Of a DNA stretch of 9,302 bases, positions 1 through 6,368 are shown piece by piece (positions within the stretch are counted from its first letter, which is position 1; each line of letters starts with the position of its first letter). The notes beneath the pieces are model-generated. The model did no database searches. It was not told the origin of the DNA and saw only the letters and a list, made by a program, of their open reading frames with translations. The DNA is from Wenzhouxiangella sp. (GTDB lineage Bacteria > Pseudomonadota > Gammaproteobacteria > Xanthomonadales > Wenzhouxiangellaceae). The DNA lies in the NCBI GenBank assembly GCA_007127425.1, contig SKZJ01000205.1, positions 1 through 9,302 on the forward strand, given 5' to 3'. Position numbers and translations under genes: made by a program.

Positions 1-1050
1 ATCGCCCGCCTGGCCGACCCGGACGGCAAGCTCGGGGTGCACCCGAACGATCACGTCAACATGAGCCAGAGCTCCAACGACGTGATCCCCACGGCCATCC
101 AGGTCAGCGCCTGCCTGCAGACCTCCGAGCACCTGCTGCCGGCACTCAAGCACCTGCATTCGGTGCTGGAGAAGCGGGCCGGCGAGCTCAGGGACGTGGC
201 CAAGACCGGTCGCACTCACCTGATGGACGCCATGCCCGTGACCCTTGGTCAGGAACTGGAAACCTGGGCCGCCCAGGTTCGCAGCGCCTACCGGCGCATC
301 CAGGACAGCCTGGATCGCATTCGGCGCCTGCCGCAGGGGGGGACCGCGGTCGGCACCGGAATCAATGCCCATGCCGAATTCGGCGAGCGCGTGGCCGAGC
401 ACCTGGCGACTGCCACCGGCTTCGAATTCCTGTCCGCCGACAACAAGTTCGAGGGCATCGCCAGCCAGGATGCCGCGGTCGAATTGTCCGGCCAGCTCAA
501 GGGCCTGGCCGTGGCCATGATGAAGATCGCCAACGACCTCCGGTGGATGAACTCCGGCCCGCTGGCGGGCCTGGGGGAGATCGAGCTGGAAGCCTTGCAG
601 CCGGGCAGCTCCATCATGCCCGGCAAGGTCAATCCGGTCATTCCGGAGGCAGTGTGCATGGTGGCTGCACGGGTGATCGGCAACGACAGCACCATCACGG
701 TGGCCGGTCAGTCGGGCAATTTCCAGCTCAACGTCATGCTGCCGGTCGTCGGTGCCACGCTGCTCGAGAGCCTGCACATTCTCGGAAGTGCGGCCAACCT
801 GCTGGCCGATCGGGCCATTGCCACCTTCAAGGTCCGCGAAGATCGACTGGGAGAGGCACTCAGCCGCAACCCCATCCTGGTGACCGCGCTCAACCGGGTC
901 ATCGGTTACGAAAAGGGTGCGGCAGCGGCCAAGCAGGCCTATGCCCAAGGGCGTCCGATCATCGACGTGGCCGCCGAACTGACCGACCTGTCGAGAGAGG
1001 AACTGGAAAAGCTGCTCGACCCGCTCAAGCTGACCGAAGGCGGTCTGTGA
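1..1050 (+). CDS. fumC: Class II fumarate hydratase, 5'-truncated
   Basis: Interconverts fumarate and malate in the TCA cycle; class II enzymes are iron-free, cytosolic homotetramers. The reading frame is open from the first base, so the N-terminal quarter or so lies outside the window; 349 residues remain of a family length near 460. Visible family motifs, in order: the [14 protein letters not shown] block near the left edge, [10 protein letters not shown] (its His is the family's catalytic-site histidine), [17 protein letters not shown], and the superfamily signature [10 protein letters not shown] at 604-633, whose second Ser sits on the flexible catalytic loop. The segment NPVIPEA also occurs in aspartases, but the C-terminal part ([28 protein letters not shown]) and the tract after the signature look like Pseudomonas-type fumarase, so aspartate ammonia-lyase is less likely. 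The stop is one base before greB, suggesting co-transcription. Confidence 0.93.
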   Translation: MARLADPDGKLGVHPNDHVNMSQSSNDVIPTAIQVSACLQTSEHLLPALKHLHSVLEKRAGELRDVAKTGRTHLMDAMPVTLGQELETWAAQVRSAYRRIQDSLDRIRRLPQGGTAVGTGINAHAEFGERVAEHLATATGFEFLSADNKFEGIASQDAAVELSGQLKGLAVAMMKIANDLRWMNSGPLAGLGEIELEALQPGSSIMPGKVNPVIPEAVCMVAARVIGNDSTITVAGQSGNFQLNVMLPVVGATLLESLHILGSAANLLADRAIATFKVREDRLGEALSRNPILVTALNRVIGYEKGAAAAKQAYAQGRPIIDVAAELTDLSREELEKLLDPLKLTEGGL

Positions 1051-1051
1051 C

Positions 1052-1534
1052 TTGCGCTCCCCATATATCACTGTAGCCGGCCATCGCCGGCTGCAGGACG
1101 AGCTCAAGCAACGCTGGAAGCTCCGGCGCGAGGTCACCGTGGCCCTGGCGGCGGCCGCCGCCGAGGGTGATCGTTCCGAGAACGCCGAGTACATCTATCG
1201 CAAGAAGCAACTGCGGGAAATCGACCGCCGGATTCGCTACCTCCAGAAGCGTCTCGACGAGGTCAAGCCGGTGGCGCCACGAAAAGACAATCCCGGCAAG
1301 GTCTTCTTCGGTGCGACGGTCACCCTGGAAGAGGAAGACGGCGGCGAGGTGACCTACCGGATCGTCGGTGCCGACGAGACCGATGCCGAGCGGGGCTGGA
1401 TCTCGGTGGACTCCCCGGTCGCCCGGGCCCTGCTGGGCAAGGCGATCGACGAGGAAGCCGCGGTGCGTACGCCTTCGGGTGAGCGCTGGCTGACGGTGAT
1501 CGCAACCGACTACGGTGAGCCAGAGGAAAGGTAG
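1052..1534 (+). CDS. greB: Transcription elongation factor GreB
   Basis: Rescues backtracked RNA polymerase by inserting its coiled coil into the secondary channel and stimulating transcript cleavage. The 160-residue length matches the family (about 158). Residues 1-75 form the N-terminal coiled coil; the tip carries the two acidic residues needed to hold the catalytic Mg, here D40 and E43 in GDRSENAEY. The stretch [19 protein letters not shown] is characteristic. The C-terminal FKBP-like domain shows [17 protein letters not shown] and [13 protein letters not shown], the last two favouring GreB over GreA. Translation appears to start at TTG (1052): the homology with E. coli GreB begins at the next residues (RSPYITVAG against KTPLVTREG), and GAAGG at about 1037-1041, inside the end of fumC, is a suitable ribosome binding site. 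The 1-nt gap to fumC suggests translational coupling. Confidence 0.93.
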   Translation: MRSPYITVAGHRRLQDELKQRWKLRREVTVALAAAAAEGDRSENAEYIYRKKQLREIDRRIRYLQKRLDEVKPVAPRKDNPGKVFFGATVTLEEEDGGEVTYRIVGADETDAERGWISVDSPVARALLGKAIDEEAAVRTPSGERWLTVIATDYGEPEER

Positions 1535-1539
1535 ATTAA

Positions 1540-1588
1540 GGTGAAAGGTGAGAGGTGAAAGGTGAGAGGTGAAAGGTGAGAGGTGAAA
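1540..1588 (+). repeat. Seven-copy heptad tandem repeat, GGTGAAA/GGTGAGA alternating
   Basis: Seven consecutive 7-bp units, perfectly alternating GGTGAAA and GGTGAGA and beginning and ending with GGTGAAA, fill 49 bp with no error. They begin 5 bp after the greB stop. The array can equally be read as a 14-bp unit repeated three and a half times. It is followed by AAGGG, which takes part in an inverted pairing with 1671-1701. No unique spacers separate the units, so this is not a CRISPR array. The function is unknown; similar short tandem heptads between genes are known in several bacterial groups, but I cannot assign this one to a named family. Confidence 0.95.
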
Positions 1589-1670
1589 AAGGGCGGTTGA
1601 CATTGCGTCTTCGATTGGGGGCGTTGGCCAATGGCGGGGACCTCACGAAAGCAACGGCCACCTCGTGCGC

Positions 1671-1701
1671 CCCTTTTTACCTTTCACCTTTTCACCTTTC
1701 C
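1671..1701 (-). repeat. Inverted, degenerate copy of the heptad repeat
   Basis: Read on the minus strand this stretch is a run of GGTGAAA-like units (GGGAAA, GGTGAAAA, GGTGAAA) ending in GGTAAAAAGGG. It is the imperfect inverse of the right part of the array at 1540-1593; the closing GGTGAAAAAGGG and GGTAAAAAGGG differ by a single missing base. Arms and the roughly 77-base interior (1594-1670) together could fold as a long stem-loop in DNA or RNA. The interior has no recognisable gene. The pair could act as a terminator after greB or be the remnant of a small non-autonomous element. Confidence 0.8.
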
Positions 1702-1733
1702 CAATTCAGCTCCACGATACAGTCCGACATCCT

Positions 1734-1761
1734 CTTGAATTTCTCCGGCAAGCCCCTATCT
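1734..1761 (+). promoter_or_regulatory. Sigma32-type heat-shock promoter of the Hsp20 gene
   Basis: The -35 hexamer CTTGAA at 1734-1739 is a perfect match to the RpoH (sigma32) consensus. After a 14-bp spacer, CCCTATCT at 1754-1761 matches the -10 consensus CCCCATNT at all but one of its fixed positions. Spacing is in the usual 13-15 range. A start near 1768 is inferred, giving a leader of about 98 nt before the Hsp20 ATG, a length typical of thermometer-controlled ibpA leaders. The promoter lies directly upstream of a gene class normally under sigma32 control. Confidence 0.82.
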
Positions 1762-1799
1762 TTCCTCACGAGGCTGCCGGAAACGGGGTCTCACTCAAC

Positions 1800-1866
1800 G
1801 CCCGGCCTGGTTGCAGGCGGGCACAATGTGAAACACGACCTATTGCTTCATAGGAGGATATGGTTA
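1800..1866 (+). promoter_or_regulatory. ROSE-like RNA thermometer in the Hsp20 leader
   Basis: Two hairpins can be drawn by hand. The first, 1800-1809 with 1814-1822, is a strong GC stem with one bulged G and a GTTG loop. The second, 1838-1864, places TTGCT (1843-1847) opposite AGGA of the Shine-Dalgarno sequence (AGGAGG at 1852-1857), with a three-base loop AUA at 1850-1852, a G1845-G1857 mismatch, a bulged U, and an outer ACCUA/UAUGGU stem that reaches the start codon. The U(U/C)GCU sequence facing AGGA with a G-G mismatch is the hallmark of ROSE elements, known to repress ibpA-type genes at low temperature in alpha- and gammaproteobacteria. The structure is my own pairing, not a computed fold. 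Confidence 0.75.
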
Positions 1867-2336
1867 TGAATACTTTTGATCTCTCACCCCTGTATCGGAC
1901 GGCGATTGGATTTGATCGCCTGGCTGACATGCTGACCAACGCTTCACGCGTCGACAGCAACGGCTATCCGCCCTACAACGTCGAATCGCTCGGTGAGGAC
2001 CGTTACCGCATTACCATGGCGGTGGCCGGTTTCAGCGAGGACGAAATCGACATCACCAGCGAGCAGAACACGCTGACCATCTCGGGCAACAAGAACGAGG
2101 AGCGTGCCAGCAGCGATGATCGCGAATTCCTGTATCGCGGCATTGCCACGCGTTCGTTCGAGCGCCGCTTCCAGCTGGCCGACCACGTCAAGGTCGACGG
2201 TGCCAGCCTGCAGAACGGACTGCTGCATATCGACATGGTGCGTGAGTTGCCCGAGCGGATGAAACCGCGCAAGATCGAAATCGATTCGGGTCGCCTGCTC
2301 GAGGGCGAACAGAAGGAAAAGTCCAGGGCCGCCTGA
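1866..2336 (+). CDS. ibpA: Small heat-shock protein, Hsp20/IbpA family
   Basis: ATP-independent holdase that binds unfolding proteins and passes them to DnaK/ClpB. It is close to E. coli IbpA from the first residues (FDLSPLYRTAIGFDRL, then YPPYNVE). The alpha-crystallin domain spans about residues 36-125 (YRITMAVAGF, LTISGNK, FLYRGIATRSFERRFQL, NGLLHIDM), followed by the C-terminal IXI motif I137-E138-I139 that mediates oligomer assembly. A 17-residue tail rich in Glu and Lys extends past that motif, longer than in E. coli IbpA. I chose ATG 1866 over ATG 1860 because AGGAGG at 1852-1857 is 8 nt from the former and only 2 nt from the latter, and because 1866 matches the IbpA N-terminus. It is a stand-alone transcript with a sigma32 promoter, a ROSE-like leader and its own terminator. 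IbpA versus IbpB cannot be settled, since only one copy is seen. Confidence 0.92.
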   Translation: MNTFDLSPLYRTAIGFDRLADMLTNASRVDSNGYPPYNVESLGEDRYRITMAVAGFSEDEIDITSEQNTLTISGNKNEERASSDDREFLYRGIATRSFERRFQLADHVKVDGASLQNGLLHIDMVRELPERMKPRKIEIDSGRLLEGEQKEKSRAA

Positions 2337-2361
2337 GGCCGTCCATGCCATAACGGCACAC

Positions 2362-2387
2362 AGGGGCGTCGCCCGACGCCCCTTTTT
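2362..2387 (+). terminator. Intrinsic terminator after the Hsp20 gene
   Basis: GGGGCGTC (2363-2370) pairs perfectly with GACGCCCC (2375-2382) around a GCCC loop and is followed by five T residues (2383-2387). It begins 26 nt after the Hsp20 stop and insulates the heat-shock gene from plsC. The opposite strand lacks a comparable T run, so it looks unidirectional. Confidence 0.9.
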
Positions 2388-2476
2388 CATGCCCGCGTGA
2401 CCGGGGCGCATGCGGCTTGTCGACTTCGAAAACGGAGTCCGGCCATGCCGAGCCTATTTGTGTACGATACAGCCCC

Positions 2477-3226
2477 ATGAACTCATCTCCTTCGATCTGG
2501 TTACGGATCTATCCACTGTGGCTGTGGTTGGTCTACGTGCCGCTGGCGGTAGTGGTCACGCTGGTCAGTGCCGTGCTTGCCGTTCCCATCGCCCTCCTGG
2601 TCTCGCCGCGGCTGGCCAACCTTTACGTGGCCGCGAACTGGGGGCGGATGCTGACATGCATGGTGCCGGTGAAAGTGGAGATCGAGGGGCTTGAACACGT
2701 GGATCCGGACCGGTCCTATGTGGTTGTGGCCAATCACCAGAGCCAGTTCGATATCCCGGTCGTCTACGGGTACAGCGGGCTGGACCTGCGCTGGGTTGCC
2801 AAGGCCGAAGTCGGACGAATTCCATTTGTGGCTGCCGGCTGCCGGGCCATCGGCCATATCTTCATTGATCGCTCCCGCCCCGAGCAGGCGCGCAACGCGA
2901 TCAATCGGGCCGTCGAGCGGCTCGAGCCGGGCACCGGACTGATGTTCTTTCCGGAAGGTACGCGCAGCCGCAGCGGCAAGCTTCAGGCCTTCAAGAAGGG
3001 TGCTTTCCGCGTCGCTATCGATCAACGTTTGCCGGTGCTGCCGGTCACTGTCACCGGCACCCGCGACATCCTGCCGGCGGACACCCTGCGCCTGCGTCCC
3101 GGCCGCGTAAAGCTTCGCTTTCACGAGCCGATCCCGACCGACGATATGACCATCGAGCAGAACGCTGAATTGCGTCGACGCGTCCATGGCATCATTGAAG
3201 CCGGTCTCGCTTCAGCCCGGGAGTAG
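2477..3226 (+). CDS. plsC: 1-acyl-sn-glycerol-3-phosphate acyltransferase (PlsC family)
   Basis: Transfers an acyl group to lysophosphatidic acid to give phosphatidic acid, the second acylation of phospholipid synthesis, at the inner membrane. Counting from ATG 2477 (249 residues): a hydrophobic membrane segment at about 12-42, catalytic HX4D motif H87-Q-S-Q-F-D92 preceded by Asn, GHIFIDR at 126-132, the glycerophosphate-binding FPEGTRS at 158-164, and LPVLPVTVTGT at 185-195. All acyltransferase blocks are present in order. An in-frame TTG at 2417 would add 20 residues with no family character; ATG 2477 is preferred, although neither has a convincing Shine-Dalgarno. It is the first gene of a probable four-gene operon. 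Acyl specificity, or a role on a non-standard substrate such as ornithine lipids, cannot be read from the sequence. Confidence 0.88.
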   Translation: MNSSPSIWLRIYPLWLWLVYVPLAVVVTLVSAVLAVPIALLVSPRLANLYVAANWGRMLTCMVPVKVEIEGLEHVDPDRSYVVVANHQSQFDIPVVYGYSGLDLRWVAKAEVGRIPFVAAGCRAIGHIFIDRSRPEQARNAINRAVERLEPGTGLMFFPEGTRSRSGKLQAFKKGAFRVAIDQRLPVLPVTVTGTRDILPADTLRLRPGRVKLRFHEPIPTDDMTIEQNAELRRRVHGIIEAGLASARE

Positions 3227-3228
3227 TA

Positions 3229-3966
3229 ATGGACCTGCGTACGCCCGATCCTGCCTTCACGGCTTCGAAACGGGCCCGGAAAAACTTTCTTCTCGCCGTC
3301 AAGCTGTCCGCTGTGATGCTGGTCGTCGTGTGGCTGGTTTTTCTCTTCGAACAGTTGACCGGACTGGACCTGTCCCGTTTCGGTCTGCGCCCCAGGGACA
3401 GTGCCGGTTTGCTGGGGCTGCTCACGACACCGTTGCTGCACGGTGACCTGGCTCACATCACATCCAACAGCATTCCGTTGTTTGTCGGTGGCGTTGCCAT
3501 GCTGTTCCTTTATCCGAACTCCTCGTTGCGGGCGCTACCGGTCATCTATGTCGGTTCGGCGGCGCTGGCCTGGGTCTTTGCGCGCCCCAGTTTGCATATC
3601 GGAGCCAGTGGCCTCGTTTACGGCATGCTGGCGTTCGTGTTCGTCTCCGGTATCCTGCGTCGCGATCTGCGTTCGGTTGGCGTGTCATTGATGATCTGGT
3701 TTTTCTACGGTTCGATGTTGTGGGGTGTTTTGCCGGTACAACGCGGTATGAGCTGGGAGCTCCATGCCAGTGGCATGGTCATCGGCGTGATCATGGCGTT
3801 CGCTTTTCGAAACTGGGATCTGCCCCCGCTCAAGCGTTACGCCTGGGAAGACGAGGAGCACGAGAGCGACGATCTGCCGGACCCGGAAGCGGGTGACTGG
3901 GACTGGGAAATCCGCGACGAGCGGCATCGCCGTAATCCGGCGGACGGTCGCGATCGCTGGCACTGA
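3229..3966 (+). CDS. Rhomboid family intramembrane serine protease
   Basis: Intramembrane protease that cleaves transmembrane segments within the bilayer. The 245-residue protein has about six hydrophobic segments (roughly 23-40, 82-96, 103-117, 124-142, 151-169, 180-194). The catalytic dyad is visible: Ser127 in GASG and His179 in ELHASG. HITSN (76-80) supplies the conserved His and Asn of the oxyanion region, as in GlpG. The last 45 residues form a hydrophilic tail rich in Asp, Glu and Trp (WEDEEHESDDLPDPE, GDWDWEIRDE), probably cytoplasmic, with no family I recognise. It starts 2 nt after plsC, so it is almost certainly co-transcribed and perhaps translationally coupled. Its substrate is unknown. 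Confidence 0.9.
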   Translation: MDLRTPDPAFTASKRARKNFLLAVKLSAVMLVVVWLVFLFEQLTGLDLSRFGLRPRDSAGLLGLLTTPLLHGDLAHITSNSIPLFVGGVAMLFLYPNSSLRALPVIYVGSAALAWVFARPSLHIGASGLVYGMLAFVFVSGILRRDLRSVGVSLMIWFFYGSMLWGVLPVQRGMSWELHASGMVIGVIMAFAFRNWDLPPLKRYAWEDEEHESDDLPDPEAGDWDWEIRDERHRRNPADGRDRWH

Positions 3967-3993
3967 AGGGATCGATATCGGGTAGGGCACCTC

Positions 3994-4587
3994 ATGTTTC
4001 GAAGACTTTTTGCCGTTTTGCTGGCGCTGGTCGTTTTGCTGATCATCATTGGCTTCATGCTGCCAACCACGGTGACGGTGGAGCGTGACCGGGCCATCGA
4101 CCACTCACCGGAAGTGCTGTACGAGGTCGTCTCCGACCTCCGCCATTTCGTTCAGTGGAGTCCCTGGCTGGATGGGAACGTACGGGGTGACTTTCGCCTT
4201 GAAGGACCGGCTTCCGGTGCAGGCGCCACGCTGGTATGGCGCGAGGGTGCCGATGCCGGCGCCAGCCGGATGTGGATCACGGCCGTCGAACCGCCGCGCC
4301 GTGTCGATTTCGAACTGGAATTCGGTGACAACGATGCGCAAGGGTGGTTTCTGATCGAACCTGACGGCATCGGTTACCGGGTGCATTGGGGGCTTGCCAT
4401 GCAGTTCGGGGCTCTGGACCTGGTGGGACGTTACGTCGGTTTGATGCTGCCGGGACTGGTCGGTCGTGAATACGACCGCGGGCTGGAGCAGCTTGAGGAG
4501 TACCTGGAGCAGACTCCCGGTCAGGTTCCCGAACTCCCCGACGAGCTTGACGCCGAACTGTTCGATCGCAACGCTGCCCGGCGATGA
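3994..4587 (+). CDS. Membrane-anchored SRPBCC (polyketide cyclase-like) protein
   Basis: A 197-residue protein with an N-terminal transmembrane helix at about residues 3-23, positive on the cytoplasmic side (MFRR), followed by a START/SRPBCC fold. The segment HSPEVLYEVVSDLRHFVQWSPW is typical of the Polyketide_cyc2 type, in which a helix and first strands form a cavity for a hydrophobic ligand. Such proteins often bind lipids or other small molecules; no ligand or reaction can be assigned. The C-terminus ends in an acidic helix (GLEQLEEYLEQ) and a proline-rich tail. It follows the rhomboid gene by 27 nt and overlaps the next gene by ATGA, so it belongs to the same unit. An N-in/C-out topology, placing the domain in the periplasm, is inferred from charge distribution. 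Confidence 0.8.
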   Translation: MFRRLFAVLLALVVLLIIIGFMLPTTVTVERDRAIDHSPEVLYEVVSDLRHFVQWSPWLDGNVRGDFRLEGPASGAGATLVWREGADAGASRMWITAVEPPRRVDFELEFGDNDAQGWFLIEPDGIGYRVHWGLAMQFGALDLVGRYVGLMLPGLVGREYDRGLEQLEEYLEQTPGQVPELPDELDAELFDRNAARR

Positions 4588-5450
4588 CTGCCCCGCTGGT
4601 TCATATCCTGGGCTGCGGAAGGACCGCGCGCACCATTGCCCGGCTGATGGTCGATTGCCGGGCCATTCGGGTGGGTCAGGTGCTCAATCGCAGCAAGGAC
4701 AGCGCAATGGAGGCCGTCGAATTCATCGGCGACGGCGAGCCCGTGGAAGCATTCGACGGATCGCTGGCCGACGGTTGGTTATTGATCGGTTTGCCCGATG
4801 GGCGCATCGGGGAAACAGTCGCCGATCTGATCGGGACCTGCTCCGAACCTGCCCAACTGGCGTTTCACCTGTCGGGTTCTGTGCCTTCGGAGATTCTCCA
4901 ACCGCTGGGAACGTCAATAGCCTCGGTCCATCCCCTCAAGGCTTTTTCCGATCCGCAACAGTCGATTGCAAGCTTCTCCGGCACCTGGTGCGCCGCCGAA
5001 GGTGAGCAGTCTGCCCTGGACCGCTTGCAACCGATTTTCGAGGCCATCGGAGCGCGCTGGGTGACGTTCCGCCCGAAGGACAAGGCCGCCTGGCATGCGG
5101 CCACGGTGGCGGCCAGCAACTTCCTGGTCACCGTCAACGCCCAGGCCCGCGAGTTGGCCAGACTGGCGGGGATGGAGACTGCCGATGCCACCCGGCTCAT
5201 GTACGACCTGCAGCGGGGCACCCTGGACAACCTGGCCGAGCAGTCGGCGGCAAAGGCACTGACGGGGCCTTTCGAACGTGGCGATCTACCCGCCTGTCGA
5301 CGTCTGCATGGGGCCGCCCACGGTGGCTTGCCACCCGCTTCGGCGGCGCTGTTCGATCATCTGGCGCTGGCGACACTGGCCCTGGCCCGGGAAAAGCGCG
5401 GTGAACGGCCCGACGATGACGAACTTGAAAGACTGTTCACGCCTGACTGA
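4584..5450 (+). CDS. Rossmann-like and DUF2520 domain-containing protein
   Basis: A 288-residue protein with a two-domain dehydrogenase-like layout. Residues 1-125 form a Rossmann-type nucleotide-binding half: HILGCGRTART near the start matches a GxGxxA loop, and WLLIGLPDGRIGE and FHLSGS follow. ASVHPLKAF (113-121) is a hallmark of this family. The helical C-terminal half (about 150-285, DUF2520) shows WHAATVAASNF and ALTGPFERGD. The layout resembles pyrroline-5-carboxylate or ketopantoate reductases, so NAD(P)-dependent reduction is plausible, but I know of no established substrate. Its ATG overlaps the preceding stop by 4 nt, indicating translational coupling. It is the last gene of the plsC unit and converges on the methyltransferase gene across a 38-bp gap in which I see no clear terminator. 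Confidence 0.85.
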   Translation: MTAPLVHILGCGRTARTIARLMVDCRAIRVGQVLNRSKDSAMEAVEFIGDGEPVEAFDGSLADGWLLIGLPDGRIGETVADLIGTCSEPAQLAFHLSGSVPSEILQPLGTSIASVHPLKAFSDPQQSIASFSGTWCAAEGEQSALDRLQPIFEAIGARWVTFRPKDKAAWHAATVAASNFLVTVNAQARELARLAGMETADATRLMYDLQRGTLDNLAEQSAAKALTGPFERGDLPACRRLHGAAHGGLPPASAALFDHLALATLALAREKRGERPDDDELERLFTPD

Positions 5451-5488
5451 TTCAGCAATCAGCGATCCGTGGATCCGTTTCATACATT

Positions 5489-6337
5489 TCAGGCACGCAC
5501 CGCGGTCGTCAACAGGTAGGTGTTCTCGATCACGGCTGTGCCGTCGGTTGCCCGGTTGTGGCGCTCGAATACGCGCCTCAGGTCGTCGCGCAGTTGCCGG
5601 CCGGTATCGGCTTTTGAGGCTCGAATGGCCGGTCCGAAGTAGGTCAGAAACAAGTCCACCGCGTGCTCGACTGAGCGGTAGTATTGCAGCGCGGTACGCT
5701 TTTCGCTGCGGATCGAACGGGTGCCGGCACTCAGAAGCTCTTCAAGCCCCCGGTCGGTGCCCCAGCGCAGCGGCGGATGAATCCCCGGGGGCGGTGGCAC
5801 GTGCCTGGCATTGGTGGCAAAGAAGTCGCCGCTCCAGCCCTCTGAGATGGGCGAGGCCAGCGCGATCCGGCCTCCCGGGCGCATGACGCGCAGCAGCTCA
5901 CTGGCCGCCTTTTCCTGATTCGGCGCGAACTGTATGCCATAGACTGAAAGCACGACATCGAAACTGCCATCCTCGTAAGGCAGAGCCTGGGCATCGCCAA
6001 CCCGGAAGTCGACACCGAGGTCGTCGGCCTCGGCGCGTAACCTGGCTCGTTCGATCAGCTCAGGGACATAATCGATACCGCTCACCTCACAGTAGCGTCG
6101 GGCCGCCACCAGCGCCGCGGTGCCGCTGCCGCAGGCAATATCGAGCACACGTTCTCCGGCATGCGGATCAACCGCCTCGCATAGCGCCTCGGCCATGCAC
6201 ACGTTTTGTCGCGCGATCTGGTGAAAGTCGCCCGTCGACCAGGTTTCCTGCTGGGTGGCAGTGATCGCTTCGAAGTCAGGACTGACACTGTGCTCGTTCC
6301 TCGCTGGTGGCGTCGTCAGTCGGTGATTCATCGGCAT
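5489..6337 (-). CDS. Class I SAM-dependent methyltransferase
   Basis: A 282-residue enzyme with a Rossmann-like SAM fold: motif I VLDIACGSG at 64-72, acidic D89 in GIDYVPELIERAR for the ribose, the post-motif region GDAQALPYEDGSFDVVLSVYG (about 114-134), and LLRVMRPGGRIAL at 149-160. It resembles UbiE/Methyltransf_11-type small-molecule methyltransferases; the substrate is unknown. The open frame continues upstream to 6577, but that extension overlaps the CMD gene and is Arg- and Pro-rich shadow sequence. ATG 6337 has GGAGG seven bases upstream; ATG 6331 (two codons in) has AGGAG six bases upstream and is a close alternative. It lies 31 nt downstream of the CMD gene on the same strand, so the two are very probably one operon under the divergent regulator. 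Confidence 0.88.
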   Translation of the reverse strand: MPMNHRLTTPPARNEHSVSPDFEAITATQQETWSTGDFHQIARQNVCMAEALCEAVDPHAGERVLDIACGSGTAALVAARRYCEVSGIDYVPELIERARLRAEADDLGVDFRVGDAQALPYEDGSFDVVLSVYGIQFAPNQEKAASELLRVMRPGGRIALASPISEGWSGDFFATNARHVPPPPGIHPPLRWGTDRGLEELLSAGTRSIRSEKRTALQYYRSVEHAVDLFLTYFGPAIRASKADTGRQLRDDLRRVFERHNRATDGTAVIENTYLLTTAVRA

Positions 6338-6368
6338 CTCCTGTCCTCCGAGGGTGGCTGCTTCATGG

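Noticed and set aside
543..1076. Plus-strand open frame overlapping fumC
   Set aside because: Gly-, Arg- and His-rich out-of-frame translation within conserved fumC sequence.
1540..1588. Repeat array considered as a CRISPR locus
   Set aside because: The units are 7 bp, contiguous and without unique spacers, and no cas gene is present.
1597..1602. Perfect TTGACA -35 hexamer inside the repeat interior
   Set aside because: No -10-like hexamer lies 16-18 bp downstream; the region there is G-rich.
1025..1603. Long minus-strand open frame opposite greB
   Set aside because: It is the antisense shadow of a clear GreB gene, and its N-terminus is only translated heptad repeat.
1576..1869. Open frame between greB and the Hsp20 gene
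   Set aside because: It starts inside the heptad repeat, has no ribosome binding site or family character, and covers the sigma32 promoter and thermometer leader.
5451..5488. Possible bidirectional terminator between the convergent DUF2520 and methyltransferase genes
   Set aside because: Only a short direct repeat (GATCCGTG, GATCCGTT) is seen, with no stem followed by a T run.
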